A program made the translations under genes and the position numbers. Below, piece by piece: positions 8,569-19,876 of a stretch of DNA of 64,000 nucleotides (the stretch's first letter is position 1; each line of letters starts with the position of its first letter). The notes under the pieces were generated by a model. It saw only the letters and a program-made list of their open reading frames with translations, searched no databases and was not told the DNA's origin. The stretch is from Strigamia acuminata. Taxonomy: Eukaryota > Arthropoda > Chilopoda > Geophilomorpha > Linotaeniidae. The stretch is taken from positions 66,782,429 through 66,846,428 of the forward strand of contig OX442314.1 in assembly GCA_949358305.1 (NCBI GenBank), in the 5' to 3' direction.

Positions 8569-9066
8569 AATATTGTCAAAAATCAGTGGAAATTTGTCAA
8601 ATACTGGCAAAAATCTGCTGAAATTTGTCAAAAATTGCCAAATTTTGGCGCAAGTTACGTGAGGTTTGCGCGCATCCAACTATGATGAAAAATCCATGCG
8701 TGTGCACGCGCGATTTACTGGCGCGTTGGAAGCGTTAAAATAAATTTTTCCAATATCTAACACAATTTGCACCGAATTATGGCAATTTTTGACAAATTTA
8801 CATGGATTTTTGCCAGTATTTGACAACTTTCCACGGATTTTTGACAATATTTGACAAATTCCAGACAAATTTCAGACAAATTTCAATTAATTTTAGAAAT
8901 TTTATGAGAAATTTCAGCAAATGTTTGAGGATTGAGGAAATCTTCTGAAATTTGTCAAATATAGGCAAAAATCTTCTGAAATTTGTCAAATACAGGCAAA
9001 AATCTGCTGAAATTTGTCAAAAATTGCCCAAATTCCGTGCAAGTTTTGCAAGTTTTGCGCGCATCA
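8569..9066. repeat. Internal sub-repeat cluster of the 1688-bp unit
   Basis: A ~30-bp motif (GAAATTTGTCAAATACTGGC and variants) occurs in forward orientation near 8569-8640, inverted near 8780-8870 and forward again near 8945-9035. This gives large foldback potential. The block GCAAGTT...GTTTGCGCGCATC follows both forward clusters, which indicates an older internal duplication. Copy 4 gained one extra 31-bp sub-repeat in the corresponding cluster. Confidence 0.75.
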
Positions 9067-9596
9067 AATCGTATGCGCGCCTATACTATTGCACGAGCGC
9101 ATTGACGCGTGATGAACACCGACCACGTTTACGAAGTGAATTCGAGCTACAAAAGTATCGAGTCGCCATTCTATGATGGAAAAAAAAAATTAAGTGTAAA
9201 CAAACAAAATAAAAACTTTAATATACAAGAAACGTACAATTCCACTCAACTTTGTTTCAAATTTTATTTATTGGATCATTGAAAATAAACAGTAGTGTTG
9301 TGCACTGTACGCTTAAGTGTATACCGGCGATGCGTTGTTTTGTGGTGGGGATTTGCCTCGATAATTGATCTTTTCTCTTTGTTTGCAATATTTTTTTGGC
9401 CTTTTTTGTTGATTTTTCGGTTTGAAATTGTTTTTTTCCGGTGTAATTTAAGTGGTGGAAGGTTGTTGGCGTGTGTTGAGGGTAATTTTGGCGGTTTTTG
9501 GGTCGGGATTAGTGTTTTCTGCGATTTTTTATCGGTATTTGGGGTTTGATGCAGCGGATAGCGCATGCGAATCGCCGTCGACCGTAGCATTAGCAA

Positions 9597-11284
9597 TTGC
9601 AACGTGCCGCGCTATGCCACACAATGTGCCGCCGCGATAGGCCATCGAACCCGAATGTGTGTGATGCGAAACGCGCGAGTACGCGCGCGGAGAACGCGCC
9701 GCAATGCTAGCAACAGGAGCGCAACTGCCCAAGAAATTGCTCAACAATAAAAGGCACGTGGAAGCACGTGCCTGAAACAATAGGCACTTCAAATAAAGTT
9801 ATTGTTAAAAAACGGGCTTGAAAACCAACAATTACACAATAATTAAGGGGCAAGAAATGAACTTTGCTGCAATGCAAAGTTCTCAAAATACAGAGAAATG
9901 AAAGTTACACTTGTATAAAGAATTGACAATGTTTGAAACCAATAAAAACTACAAAAACACACTTGTAAAAAACCCAAAACAACCCCCAGAATGAATTATT
10001 TGACTCAAATTAACCCTAAAACGGTCTTGGAGGTCGTGCAGACGACAGAGTCGGATCGGAAGGTTGCTAAAACCTGACGCCAAAACTAGCAATGGGACAG
10101 CTAGTTAGAAAACAGCTTTTTCATCAATCATGAACGCTGAAAACCTCACCCAGGGGTAGAAAATGATGGAGAGAACGTTTTCGCCATCTAAAACGGTCTA
10201 AAACGGGTCTAAAATGCCTAAACCGGCGCCTGGAACGTGGCGCAGTTGTTGGGTCAAATATTGTCAAAAATCAGTGGAAATTTGTCAAATACTGGCAAAA
10301 ATCTGCTGAAATTTGTCAAAAATTGCCAAATTTTGGCGCAAGTTACGTGAGGTTTGCGCGCATCCAACTATGACGAAAAATCCATGCGTGTGCACGCGCG
10401 ATTTACTGGCGCGTTGGAAGCGTTAAAATAAATTTTTCCAATATCTAACACAATTTGCACCGAATTATGGCAATTTTTGACAAATTTACATGGATTTTTG
10501 CCAGTATTTGACAAATTTTCACGGATTTTTGACAATATTTGACAAATTCCAGACAAATTTCAGACAAATTTCAATTAATTTTAGAAATTTTATGAGAAAT
10601 TTCAGCAAATGTTTGAGGATTGAGGAAATCTTCTGAAATTTGTCAAATATAGGCAAAAATCTTCTGAAATTTGTCAAATACAGGCAAAAATCTGCTAAAA
10701 TTTGTCAAAAATTGCCCAAATTCCGTGCAAGTTTTGCAAGTTTTGCGCGCATCAAATCGTATGCGCGCCTATACTATTGCACGAGCGCATTGACGCGTGA
10801 TGAACACCGACCACGTTTACGAAGTGAATTCGAGCTACAAAAGTATCGAGTCGCCATTCTATGATGGAAAAAAAAAATTAAGTGTAAACAAACAAAATAA
10901 AAACTTTAATATACAAGAAACGTACAATTCCACTCAACTTTGTTTCAAATTTTATTTATTGGATCATTGAAAATAAACAGTAGTGTTGTGCACTGTACGC
11001 TTAAGTGTATACCGGCGATGCGTTGTTTTGTGGTGGGGATTTGCCTCGATAATTGATCTTTTCTCTTTGTTTGCAATATTTTTTTGGCCTTTTTTGTTGA
11101 TTTTTCGGTTTGAAATTGTTTTTTTCCGGTGTAATTTAAGTGGTGGAAGGTTGTTGGCGTGTGTTGAGGGTAATTTTGGCGGTTTTTGGGTCGGGATTAG
11201 TGTTTTCTGCGATTTTTTATCGGTATTTGGGGTTTGATGCAGCGGATAGCGCATGCGAATCGCCGTCGACCGTAGCATTAGCAA
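9597..11284 (+). repeat. 1688-bp unit, copy 2
   Basis: Exactly 1688 bp. It has AAACGGTCTT (shared with copy 3), GACGAAAAATCC (shared with copies 3 and 4), and a private GACAAATTTTC and CTGCTAAAATTT. Confidence 0.92.
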
Positions 11285-12972
11285 TTGCAACGTGCCGCGC
11301 TATGCCACACAATGTGCCGCCGCGATAGGCCATCGAACCCGAATGTGTGTGATGCGAAACGCGCGAGTACGCGCGCGGAGAACGCGCCGCAATGCTAGCA
11401 ACAGGAGCGCAACTGCCCAAGAAATTGCTCAACAATAAAAGGCACGTGGAAGCACGTGCCTGAAACAATAGGCACTTCAAATAAAGTTATTGTTAAAAAA
11501 CGGGCTTGAAAACCAACAATTACACAATAATTAAGGGGCAAGAAATGAACTTTGCTGCAATGCAAAGTTCTCAAAATACAGAGAAATGAAAGTTACACTT
11601 GTATAAAGAATTGACAATGTTTGAAACCAATAAAAACTACAAAAACACACTTGTAAAAAACCCAAAACAACCCCCAGAATGAATTATTTGACTCAAATTA
11701 ACCCTAAAACGGTCTTGGAGGTCGTGCAGACGACAGAGTCGGATCGGAAGGTTGCTAAAACCTGACGCCAAAACTAGCAATGGGACAGCTAGTTAGAAAA
11801 CAGCTTTTTCATCAATCATGAACGCTGAAAACCTCACCCAGGGGTAGAAAATGATGGAGAGAACGTTTTCGCCATCTAAAACGGTCTAAAACGGGTCTAA
11901 AATGCCTAAACCGGCGCCTGGAACGTGGCGCAGTTGTTGGGTCAAATATTGTCAAAAATCAGTGGAAATTTGTCAAATACTGGCAAAAATCTGCTGAAAT
12001 TTGTCAAAAATTGCCAAATTTTGGCGCAAGTTACGTGAGGTTTGCGCGCATCCAACTATGACGAAAAATCCATGCGTGTGCACGCGCGATTTACTGGCGC
12101 GTTGGAAGCGTTAAAATAAATTTTTCCAATATCTAACACAATTTGCACCGAATTATGGCAATTTTTGACAAATTTACATGGATTTTTGCCAGTATTTGAC
12201 AAATTTCCACGGATTTTTGACAATATTTGACAAATTCCAGACAAATTTCAGACAAATTTCAATTAATTTTAGAAATTTTATGAGAAATTTCAGCAAATGT
12301 TTGAGGATTGAGGAAATCTTCTGAAATTTGTCAAATATAGGCAAAAATCTTCTGAAATTTGTCAAATACAGGCAAAAATCTGCTGAAATTTGTCAAAAAT
12401 TGCCCAAATTCCGTGCAAGTTTTGCAAGTTTTGCGCGCATCAAATCGTATGCGCGCCTATACTATTGCACGAGCGCATTGACGCGTGATGAACACCGACC
12501 ACGTTTACGAAGTGAATTCGAGCTACAAAAGTATCGAGTCGCCATTCTATGATGGAAAAAAAAAATTAAGTGTAAACAAACAAAATAAAAACTTTAATAT
12601 ACAAGAAACGTACAATTCCACTCAACTTTGTTTCAAATTTTATTTATTGGATCATTGAAAATAAACAGTAGTGTTGTGCACTGTACGCTTAAGTGTATAC
12701 CGGCGATGCGTTGTTTTGTGGTGGGGATTTGCCTCGATAATTGATCTTTTCTCTTTGTTTGCAATATTTTTTTGGCCTTTTTTGTTGATTTTTCGGTTTG
12801 AAATTGTTTTTTTCCGGTGTAATTTAAGTGGTGGAAGGTTGTTGGCGTGTGTTGAGGGTAATTTTGGCGGTTTTTGGGTCGGGATTAGTGTTTTCTGCGA
12901 TTTTTTATCGGTATTTGGGGTTTGATGCAGCGGATAGCGCATGCGAATCGCCGTCGACCGTAGCATTAGCAA
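11285..12972 (+). repeat. 1688-bp unit, copy 3
   Basis: Exactly 1688 bp. It shares AAACGGTCTT with copy 2 and GACAAATTTCC with copy 4, so it forms a graded series with its neighbours. Confidence 0.92.
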
Positions 12973-14689
12973 TTGCAACGTGCCGCGCTATGCCACACAA
13001 TGTGCCGCCGCGATAGGCCATCGAATCCGAATGTGTGTGATGCGAAACGCGAGTACGCGCGCGGAGAACGCGCGGCAATGCTAGCAACAGGAGCGCAACT
13101 GCCCAAGAAATTGCTCAACAATAAAAGGCACGTGGAAGCACGTGCCTGAAACAATAGGCACTTCAAATAAAGTTATTGTTAAAAAACGGGCTTGAAAACC
13201 AACAATTACACAATAATTAAGGGGCAAGAAATGAACTTTGCTGCAATGCAAAGTTCTCAAAATACAGAGAAATGAAAGTTACACTTGTATAAAGAATTGA
13301 CAATGTTTGAAACCAATAAAAACTACAAAAACACACTTGTAAAAAACCCAAAACAACCCCCAGAATGAATTATTTGACTCAAATTAACCCTAAAACAGTC
13401 TTGGAGGTCGTGCAGACGACAGAGTCGGATCGGAAGGTTGCTAAAACCTGACGCCAAAACTAGCAATGGGACAGCTAGTTAGAAAACAGCTTTTTCATCA
13501 ATCATGAACGCTGAAAACCTCACCCAGGGGTAGAAAATGATGGAGAGAACGTTTTCGCCATCTAAAACGGTCTAAAACGGGTCTAAAATGCCTAAACCGG
13601 CGCCTGGAACGTGGCGCAGTTGTTGGGTCAAATATTGTCAAAAATCAGTGGAAATTTGTCAAATACTGGCAAAAATCTGCTGAAATTTGTCAAATACTGG
13701 CAAAAATCTGCTGAAATTTGTCAAAAATTGCCAAATTTTGGCGCAAGTTACGTGAGGTTTGCGCGCATCCAACTATGACGAAAAATCCATGCGTGTGCAC
13801 GCGCGATTTACTGGCGCGTTGGAAGCGTTAAAATAAATTTTTCCAATATCTAACACAATTTGCACCGAATTATGGCAATTTTTGACAAATTTACATGGAT
13901 TTTTGCCAGTATTTGACAAATTTCCACGGATTTTTGACAATATTTGACAAATTCCAGACAAATTTCAGACAAATTTCAATTAATTTTAGAAATTTTATGA
14001 GAAATTTCAGCAAATGTTTGAGGATTGAGGAAATCTTCTGAAATTTGTCAAATATAGGCAAAAATCTTCTGAAATTTGTCAAATACAGGCAAAAATCTGC
14101 TGAAATTTGTCAAAAATTGCCCAAATTCCGTGCAAGTTTTGCAAGTTTTGCGCGCATCAAATCGTATGCGCGCCTATACTATTGCACGAGCGCATTGACG
14201 CGTGATGAACACCGACCACGTTTACGAAGTGAATTCGAGCTACAAAAGTATCGAGTCGCCATTCTATGATGGAAAAAAAAAATTAAGTGTAAACAAACAA
14301 AATAAAAACTTTAATATACAAGAAACGTACAATTCCACTCAACTTTGTTTCAAATTTTATTTATTGGATCATTGAAAATAAACAGTAGTGTTGTGCACTG
14401 TACGCTTAAGTGTATACCGGCGATGCGTTGTTTTGTGGTGGGGATTTGCCTCGATAATTGATCTTTTCTCTTTGTTTGCAATATTTTTTTGGCCTTTTTT
14501 GTTGATTTTTCGGTTTGAAATTGTTTTTTTCCGGTGTAATTTAAGTGGTGGAAGGTTGTTGGCGTGTGTTGAGGGTAATTTTGACGGTTTTTGGGTCGGG
14601 ATTAGTGTTTTCTGCGATTTTTTATCGGTATTTGGGGTTTGATGCAGCGGATAGCGCATGCGAATCGCCGTCGACCGTAGCATTAGCAA
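12973..14689 (+). repeat. 1717-bp unit, copy 4 (31-bp insertion)
   Basis: This copy is 29 bp longer than the others. It has one extra 31-bp sub-repeat (ATTTGTCAAATACTGGCAA type, near 13680-13710) and a 2-bp loss in the GCGCGC tract near 13050. It also reads CCATCGAATCC. Confidence 0.9.
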
Positions 14690-16377
14690 TTGCAACGTGC
14701 CGCGCTATGCCACACAATGTGCCGCCGCGATAGGCCATCGAACCCGAATGTGTGTGATGCGAAACGCGCGAGTACGCGCGCGGAGAACGCGCGGCAATGC
14801 TAGCAACAGGAGCGCAACTGCCCAAGAAATTGCTCAACAATAAAAGGCACGTGGAAGCACGTGCCTGAAACAATAGGCACTTCAAATAAAGTTATTGTTA
14901 AAAAACGGGCTTGAAAACCAACAATTACACAATAATTAAGGGGCAAGAAATGAACTTTGCTGCAATGCAAAGTTCTCAAAATACAGAGAAATGAAAGTTA
15001 CACTTGTATAAAGAATTGACAATGTTTGAAACCAATAAAAACTACAAAAACACACTTGTAAAAAACCCAAAACAACCCCCAGAATGAATTATTTGACTCA
15101 AATTAACCCTAAAACAGTCTTGGAGGTCGTGCAGACGACAGAGTCGGATCGGAAGGTTGCTAAAACCTGACGCCAAAACTAGCAATGGGACAGCTAGTTA
15201 GAAAACAGCTTTTTCATCAATCATGAACGCTGAAAACCTCACCCAGGGGTAGAAAATGATGGAGAGAACGTTTTCGCCATCTAAAACGGTCTAAAACGGG
15301 TCTAAAATGCCTAAACCGGCGCCTGGAACGTGGCGCAGTTGTTGGGTCAAATATTGTCAAAAATCAGTGGAAATTTGTCAAATACTGGCAAAAATCTGCT
15401 GAAATTTGTCAAAAATTGCCAAATTTTGGAGCAAGTTACGTGAGGTTTGCGCGCATCCAACTATGATGAAAAATCCATGCGTGTGCACGCGCGATTTACT
15501 GGCGCGTTGGAAGCGTTAAAATAAATTTTTCCAATATCTAACACAATTTGCACCGAATTATGGCAATTTTTGACAAATTTACATGGATTTTTGCCAGTAT
15601 TTGACAACTTTCCACGGATTTTTGACAATATTTGACAAATTCCAGACAAATTTCAGACAAATTTCAATTAATTTTTGAAATTTTATGAGAAATTTCAGCA
15701 AATGTTTGAGGATTGAGGAAATCTTCTGAAATTTGTCAAATATAGGCAAAAATCTTCTGAAATTTGTCAAATACAGGCAAAAATCTGCTGAAATTTGTCA
15801 AAAATTGCCCAAATTCCGTGCAAGTTTTGCAAGTTTTGCGCGCATCAAATCGTATGCGCGCCTATACTATTGCACGAGCGCATTGACGCGTGATGAACAC
15901 CGACCACGTTTACGAAGTGAATTCGAGCTACAAAAGTATCGAGTCGCCATTCTATGATGGAAAAAAAAAATTAAGTGTAAACAAACAAAATAAAAACTTT
16001 AATATACAAGAAACGTACAATTCCACTCAACTTTGTTTCAAATTTTATTTATTGGATCATTGAAAATAAACAGTAGTGTTGTGCACTGTACGCTTAAGTG
16101 TATACCGGCGATGCGTTGTTTTGTGGTGGGGATTTGCCTCGATAATTGATCTTTTCTCTTTGTTTGCAATATTTTTTTGGCCTTTTTTGTTGATTTTTCG
16201 GTTTGAAATTGTTTTTTTCCGGTGTAATTTAAGTGGTGGAAGGTTGTTGGCGTGTGTTGAGGGTAATTTTGGCGGTTTTTGGGTCGGGATTAGTGTTTTC
16301 TGCGATTTTTGATCGGTATTTGGGGTTTGATGCAGCGGATAGCGCATGCGAATCGCCGTCGACCGTAGCATTAGCAA
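14690..16377 (+). repeat. 1688-bp unit, copy 5
   Basis: This is the rightmost copy. It shares GATGAAAAATCC and GACAACTTTCC with copy 1. Private changes include GATTTTTGATCGG near 16310 and TTTTGGAGCAAG near 15427. It ends at ...CATTAGCAA, exactly at the unit boundary, followed by unrelated sequence. Confidence 0.92.
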
Positions 16378-16837
16378 GTGCGCGCGCAAGTTAAATGTGT
16401 ACAGGACTGTGAGAAAATAAAACGTGTGTGGAAGAGTAAATGTTCTTTGGTGATCGCCATGAGTTCGTACTTTGTCGTGGGCGCGAAATGTGTGTGATAT
16501 ATATGCTACTATGCGTGATGTAGCGCCGTCAGCGCGTTTCAGCACGCGATGTAGCGCCCTGAGCGCGTCCAAATGCGTACAGGTGTTCGACAGATGTGCC
16601 AGGGCTTCACGTGCATACACGAAACATAAACATGAAGAAAACAGAAAAAACCGTTGTGTGTGATGTTTATAAAGACACATTACACAAAGAATACTACTCT
16701 TCATACAAAAAGCAATAAACTTTATACATATTGCAATAAACTTACAAAATGGTAAAAATAAAATACTGGAAAACATGGCCTTGAATAATAGTGGAAAACA
16801 TGGCGTACTGCCTTGAATACCCCCTTGAATACGTCGC
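16378..16837. other. Unassigned spacer with short direct repeats
   Basis: No coding signal was found. A 31-bp direct repeat with core GATGTAGCGCC starts at 16517 and 16548. The sequence GGAAAACATGG...CCTTGAATA is repeated near 16768-16830. A minus-strand open frame that runs from here into copy 5 of the array is a chance junction frame with no recognisable domain. Confidence 0.5.
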
Positions 16838-17858
16838 ACCGCATCATCTCGCCTCACTTCCCGTCTTGGAAATAAATAAACGCCCCGGCGTTTATTCGAG
16901 GCAATGTCCAACTTGGGCTTTCATTCGCGCCTCACATCCCGCCTTGGTAATAAATAAACGCCCCGGCGTTTATTCGAGGCACATCACCCACACCTCCCCG
17001 GCGTTCAAACGAGTAGCTGCGCGTATTTGACCCCGGTTTTTATTCTTTCAAATTGTCGTGTGTTTTCAAAGTTCTTAATTTGTTCAAAAACAAACAAAAT
17101 GGCTATTTGTTGATTTTTAATTGATTTTATCGATTTCTGTTCGTTTTTTGCTGGTTTTTAATCGATTTTTCTGTATTTTTGATCAATTTTTGCCAATTGT
17201 AATCGTTATTTGTCATTCTGAATTGATTATTGTCAGGTTTCAGTCGATTTTTGTCGATTTCTGATCAATGTTTATACATTTCTTATCATTTTGTGTAGAT
17301 TTCTGTTGAATTTTAATCATATTTCTTCGTTTTTATTCAATTTTTGTCCCATGCTCCGCGATCAGTTCGAATAATTGACACCATACTGTGCTTTTACTCA
17401 TATTCAAGATGGCGTCGCAAACTCAAGGTCGAATTCCGCTGAATTCATTTATTGCGACTGTTTGCGCTCCATACATGCGAAAAGGATTATGGGAAAAATC
17501 CTCAATGCAGGTCATTTTGGTGTCAAATGAGCGAGGAAGGCTGGAGATAAGGAAAATTGGTGAAATTTCAAAAAAAAGCTAAACAATCAAAATTTACATG
17601 AAGCTCAATTTTTCTAACTGGAAATGCATGTATCGTCAATTTCGGGATATTTTAGGGGTGAAATTGACTGGGAAGGGACCCCCACATTCCCCATGCGTCA
17701 ACGCGCGCGTTGACGAAATTCAAATCCAGGTTTTCACACAGCCCCACGTTATTTTCGGGTTCCAATTGCCGTATTGCCGTATTGCCTCAAATAAACGCCG
17801 GGGCGTTTATTAATTTTCATTAATTTTCCAGACCGGAAATGAGGCGAGGTGATGCGGT
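16838..17858. mobile_element. Foldback / MITE-like element with ~65-75-bp terminal inverted repeats
   Basis: ACCGCATCATCTCGCCTCA (16838-16856) returns inverted at 17840-17858 with one mismatch. The arms continue inward (with small indels) through an inner palindrome with arms AATAAACGCC/GGCGTTTATT (16875-16896, and inverted at 17788-17809) to GAGGC/GCCTC. A second partial direct copy of the left arm lies at 16929-16980. The interior is T-rich with degenerate GATTTTTGATCAATTTTTG-like steps (17100-17340) and no transposase. No clear target duplication was found. It is probably a non-autonomous foldback or MITE. Confidence 0.6.
17697..17714. other. Perfect 18-bp palindrome
   Basis: GTCAACGCGCGCGTTGAC is its own reverse complement. 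It lies inside the foldback element interior. No function can be assigned. Confidence 0.6.
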
Positions 17859-18450
17859 ACGATGCAAAATTGCGAGATGTAGTTTGCTTTATTTGTTAAA
17901 ACAAATTAGGCGTCACTAATTCACCTGTATTAGGGTTTCAATGTGTGAAATTTCAAAATTTATCGGTTCCGTCAAAACGCCATTGAAAAGTTACATTTTT
18001 ATAACGTTTCAATGATGAAAACGGCCATTTTTGATGAAAAACAGCCATTTTTTATAGAAAAAACGACGAAGAAAGCCATTTTCACTATGAAAAATGGCTG
18101 AAAATGACCATTTTGACGAAAAACGGCCATTTTTACTACGAAAAATGGCTAAAAATGCCACTTGAGTGAGTGCAAGTACATTTGGTGATGTACTATCGCG
18201 AGCGCGCGCGTTTTTGTGCAGTACAATGTGCTGATTAAACCAACAGCATTATAGAGTGATTACATTGTTCATTTGTGTTTTTAAGTTACAAAATGGTACA
18301 AAATCATAAAATAAACTTGTAAAGTGCAATTTCTGCGGATTGATCAAAATCCGCAAAATCCGCCGCAAAATTGCGAACAGGGGATCAGCATATAGGCAGC
18401 CGTAATGTTAAAAATGGGGTCCCTTTCGCACTCCGCAAAATCCGCATGCG
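17859..18450. other. Non-coding A+T-rich stretch with a degenerate short tandem repeat
   Basis: From about 18000 to 18165 a loose repeat of roughly 30-40 bp built on AAAACGGCCATTTTT and its inverse AAAAATGGCT appears several times, giving hairpin potential. The rest shows nothing recognisable. Confidence 0.5.
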
Positions 18451-19876
18451 CGCCATAAGGTTAAAGTGTTTTGACTTGATTTTTATTCATACTTTTCAAT
18501 ATTTAGTAGTGTTTATGCTTTGTATTGATTTCAAATATCTTATTCCGTGCATTTATTGACTTATTCACTTGTTTTTTGAGAGTTTGTGTTGATTCCGAAC
18601 TGTTTTGGTGCAAATTTCGTTCCCTAGCATACATTTGCGATGCTAGTGACGTCATATTTCTGTTTCCCGTAAAGTTACGGTTCCGTCTTCTAACCTTTTG
18701 TTTGGTACTTTTCAAATCATTTGGAATTTTATTAAACATTCGTTTCTACTAATTAAAACATGCTCTTTCTATCTAGATGCATCAAAACTGCTTTGGAAGT
18801 TCCGTTTGATTGGTTTGAACGTTCGTTTCCGTCTGCCATAAAAGCGCAGCCGGGAATGTTCGTTCGGCCGATAATTTCGTATTTATTCAATCTGTGTGTT
18901 TTATTCCGATGTTTTGTGAAGAGAATTGATAATTATTCTTATAATTTAATCGATACTTTATTGATTATACATTTAGTGTTCTTACATTCATTTTACGTGT
19001 ATTTTGCCGCCGATGTTTTGTTCGCCGGACGCCATGTTTGATCCAACACCTTTGTTATGTTCGCCGGTCGCCATGTTTGTCCCAAGCGACGATTACACAA
19101 TGTAACCGTTATTTTTGTATTTTATATCACATAATTTGCATTTACTATTACATTGCGTTATTATTCTGTATGTATTCTTTGATAATTTTGTGCTTTTGTA
19201 CCGATCGAAATTCAAATGTGATCGTTATGTCATTTTCCTGGCCTGTGATTGGCTATCGTCAATCCTTTCTTTCCGAGATCGGTTTATTGCTAATATCTCA
19301 TTGTTTAACGTGTTTTTGGACATTGTTGTGATTATCTTTTTTGTTCACCGCATTCTTGTGGTCATTTCAATGTAATTCAATGTATTTTTAGTGCATTTTT
19401 AAGCAAATGCCAACTTTGCCGTGATCTTGTTTCCTCCGTTACCATGGTAACGGAATCTTTCGTGTATCTGTATTTCGCCGCTATCGGCCTGACGCGTGCC
19501 ATATTCGGTACTGCGCATGTGCGGTTCTCTAAGAACCAATCTAATTGCTGTAATTTCATCAGTTATTAACCAACCTTTGAATAAATGTGTTGTGTTTTAT
19601 TAGCTCTTGTTTTAGGTTTATTTTCAAACACATTCAATGTGTAGTGAGTAGTTTAAAATTTCTCAGGCCAACTTATGTTTCCGCCACCTATTGGATACTT
19701 GGTGCAGGTGTTCTCCACATTGTTCCAGCGGTACAACAATGCCATTTGTTGCAGATTTATTGCTTTCCAGTGCGATTTTCGTACTAGCCACGTTATACGA
19801 CCTTGGGCGAGCTCAAGTGTCTGGAAATTGGATACACATCGCCGTTCCTTTCTGTCTGTCTTGTTGACCTGCAACA
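18450..19876 (+). repeat. Diverged BEL-family LTR (solo or truncated), plus orientation
   Basis: This stretch aligns in order with the reverse complement of the BEL LTRs at 47035-48506 and 54714-56185. Matching blocks are GTGACGTCATATTTC with CTTCTAACCTT (~18645-18700), TTTTGCCGCC...CGGACGCCATGTT (~19005-19040), TATGTCATTTTCCTG...GATTGG (~19230-19250), TTTCCTCCGTT.CC..GG.AACGGA (~19428-19455), and the terminus TTGTTGACCTGCAACA ending at 19876. The left limit is uncertain: the first ~250 nt of the LTR cannot be placed. Satellite starts at the very next base. Open frames inside are not genes. Confidence 0.65.

Larger units (their letters stand above)
7909..9596 (+). repeat. 1688-bp unit, copy 1
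   Basis: This is the leftmost copy. Its left edge carries private differences (CCATTGAACC and GCAAAACG where copies 2, 3 and 5 read CCATCGAACC and GCGAAACG). It shares GATGAAAAATCC and GACAACTTTCC with copy 5 rather than with its neighbour copy 2. Confidence 0.92.
7909..16377 (+). repeat. Tandem array of five ~1688-bp units
   Basis: Five complete head-to-tail copies occupy 8469 bp, which equals 5 x 1688 plus 29. The boundary is CAA|TTGCAACGTGCC. Copies differ by only a handful of substitutions. The unit holds a GC-rich part (CG-rich, GCGCGCGGAGAACGCGC-like), two perfect hairpins, a cluster of ~30-bp sub-repeats (TTTGTCAAATACTGGCAAAAA) in both orientations, and an A+T-rich part. Open frames of 61-108 codons recur in every copy on both strands. 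Their conservation follows from near identity of the copies, and none resembles a known protein. There is no rRNA, tRNA, transposase or integrase signal. I do not recognise the family. Confidence 0.93.

Noticed and set aside
9276-9602. Repeated open frames of 60-108 codons in the 1688-bp units (both strands)
   Set aside because: Every copy carries them only because copies are nearly identical. They overlap on opposite strands, have low-complexity composition and no domain.
16057-16911. 284-codon minus-strand frame crossing the right end of the array
   Set aside because: It joins the array frame to unrelated flank by chance; the other copies stop at 108 codons and the added part reads the foldback element arm.
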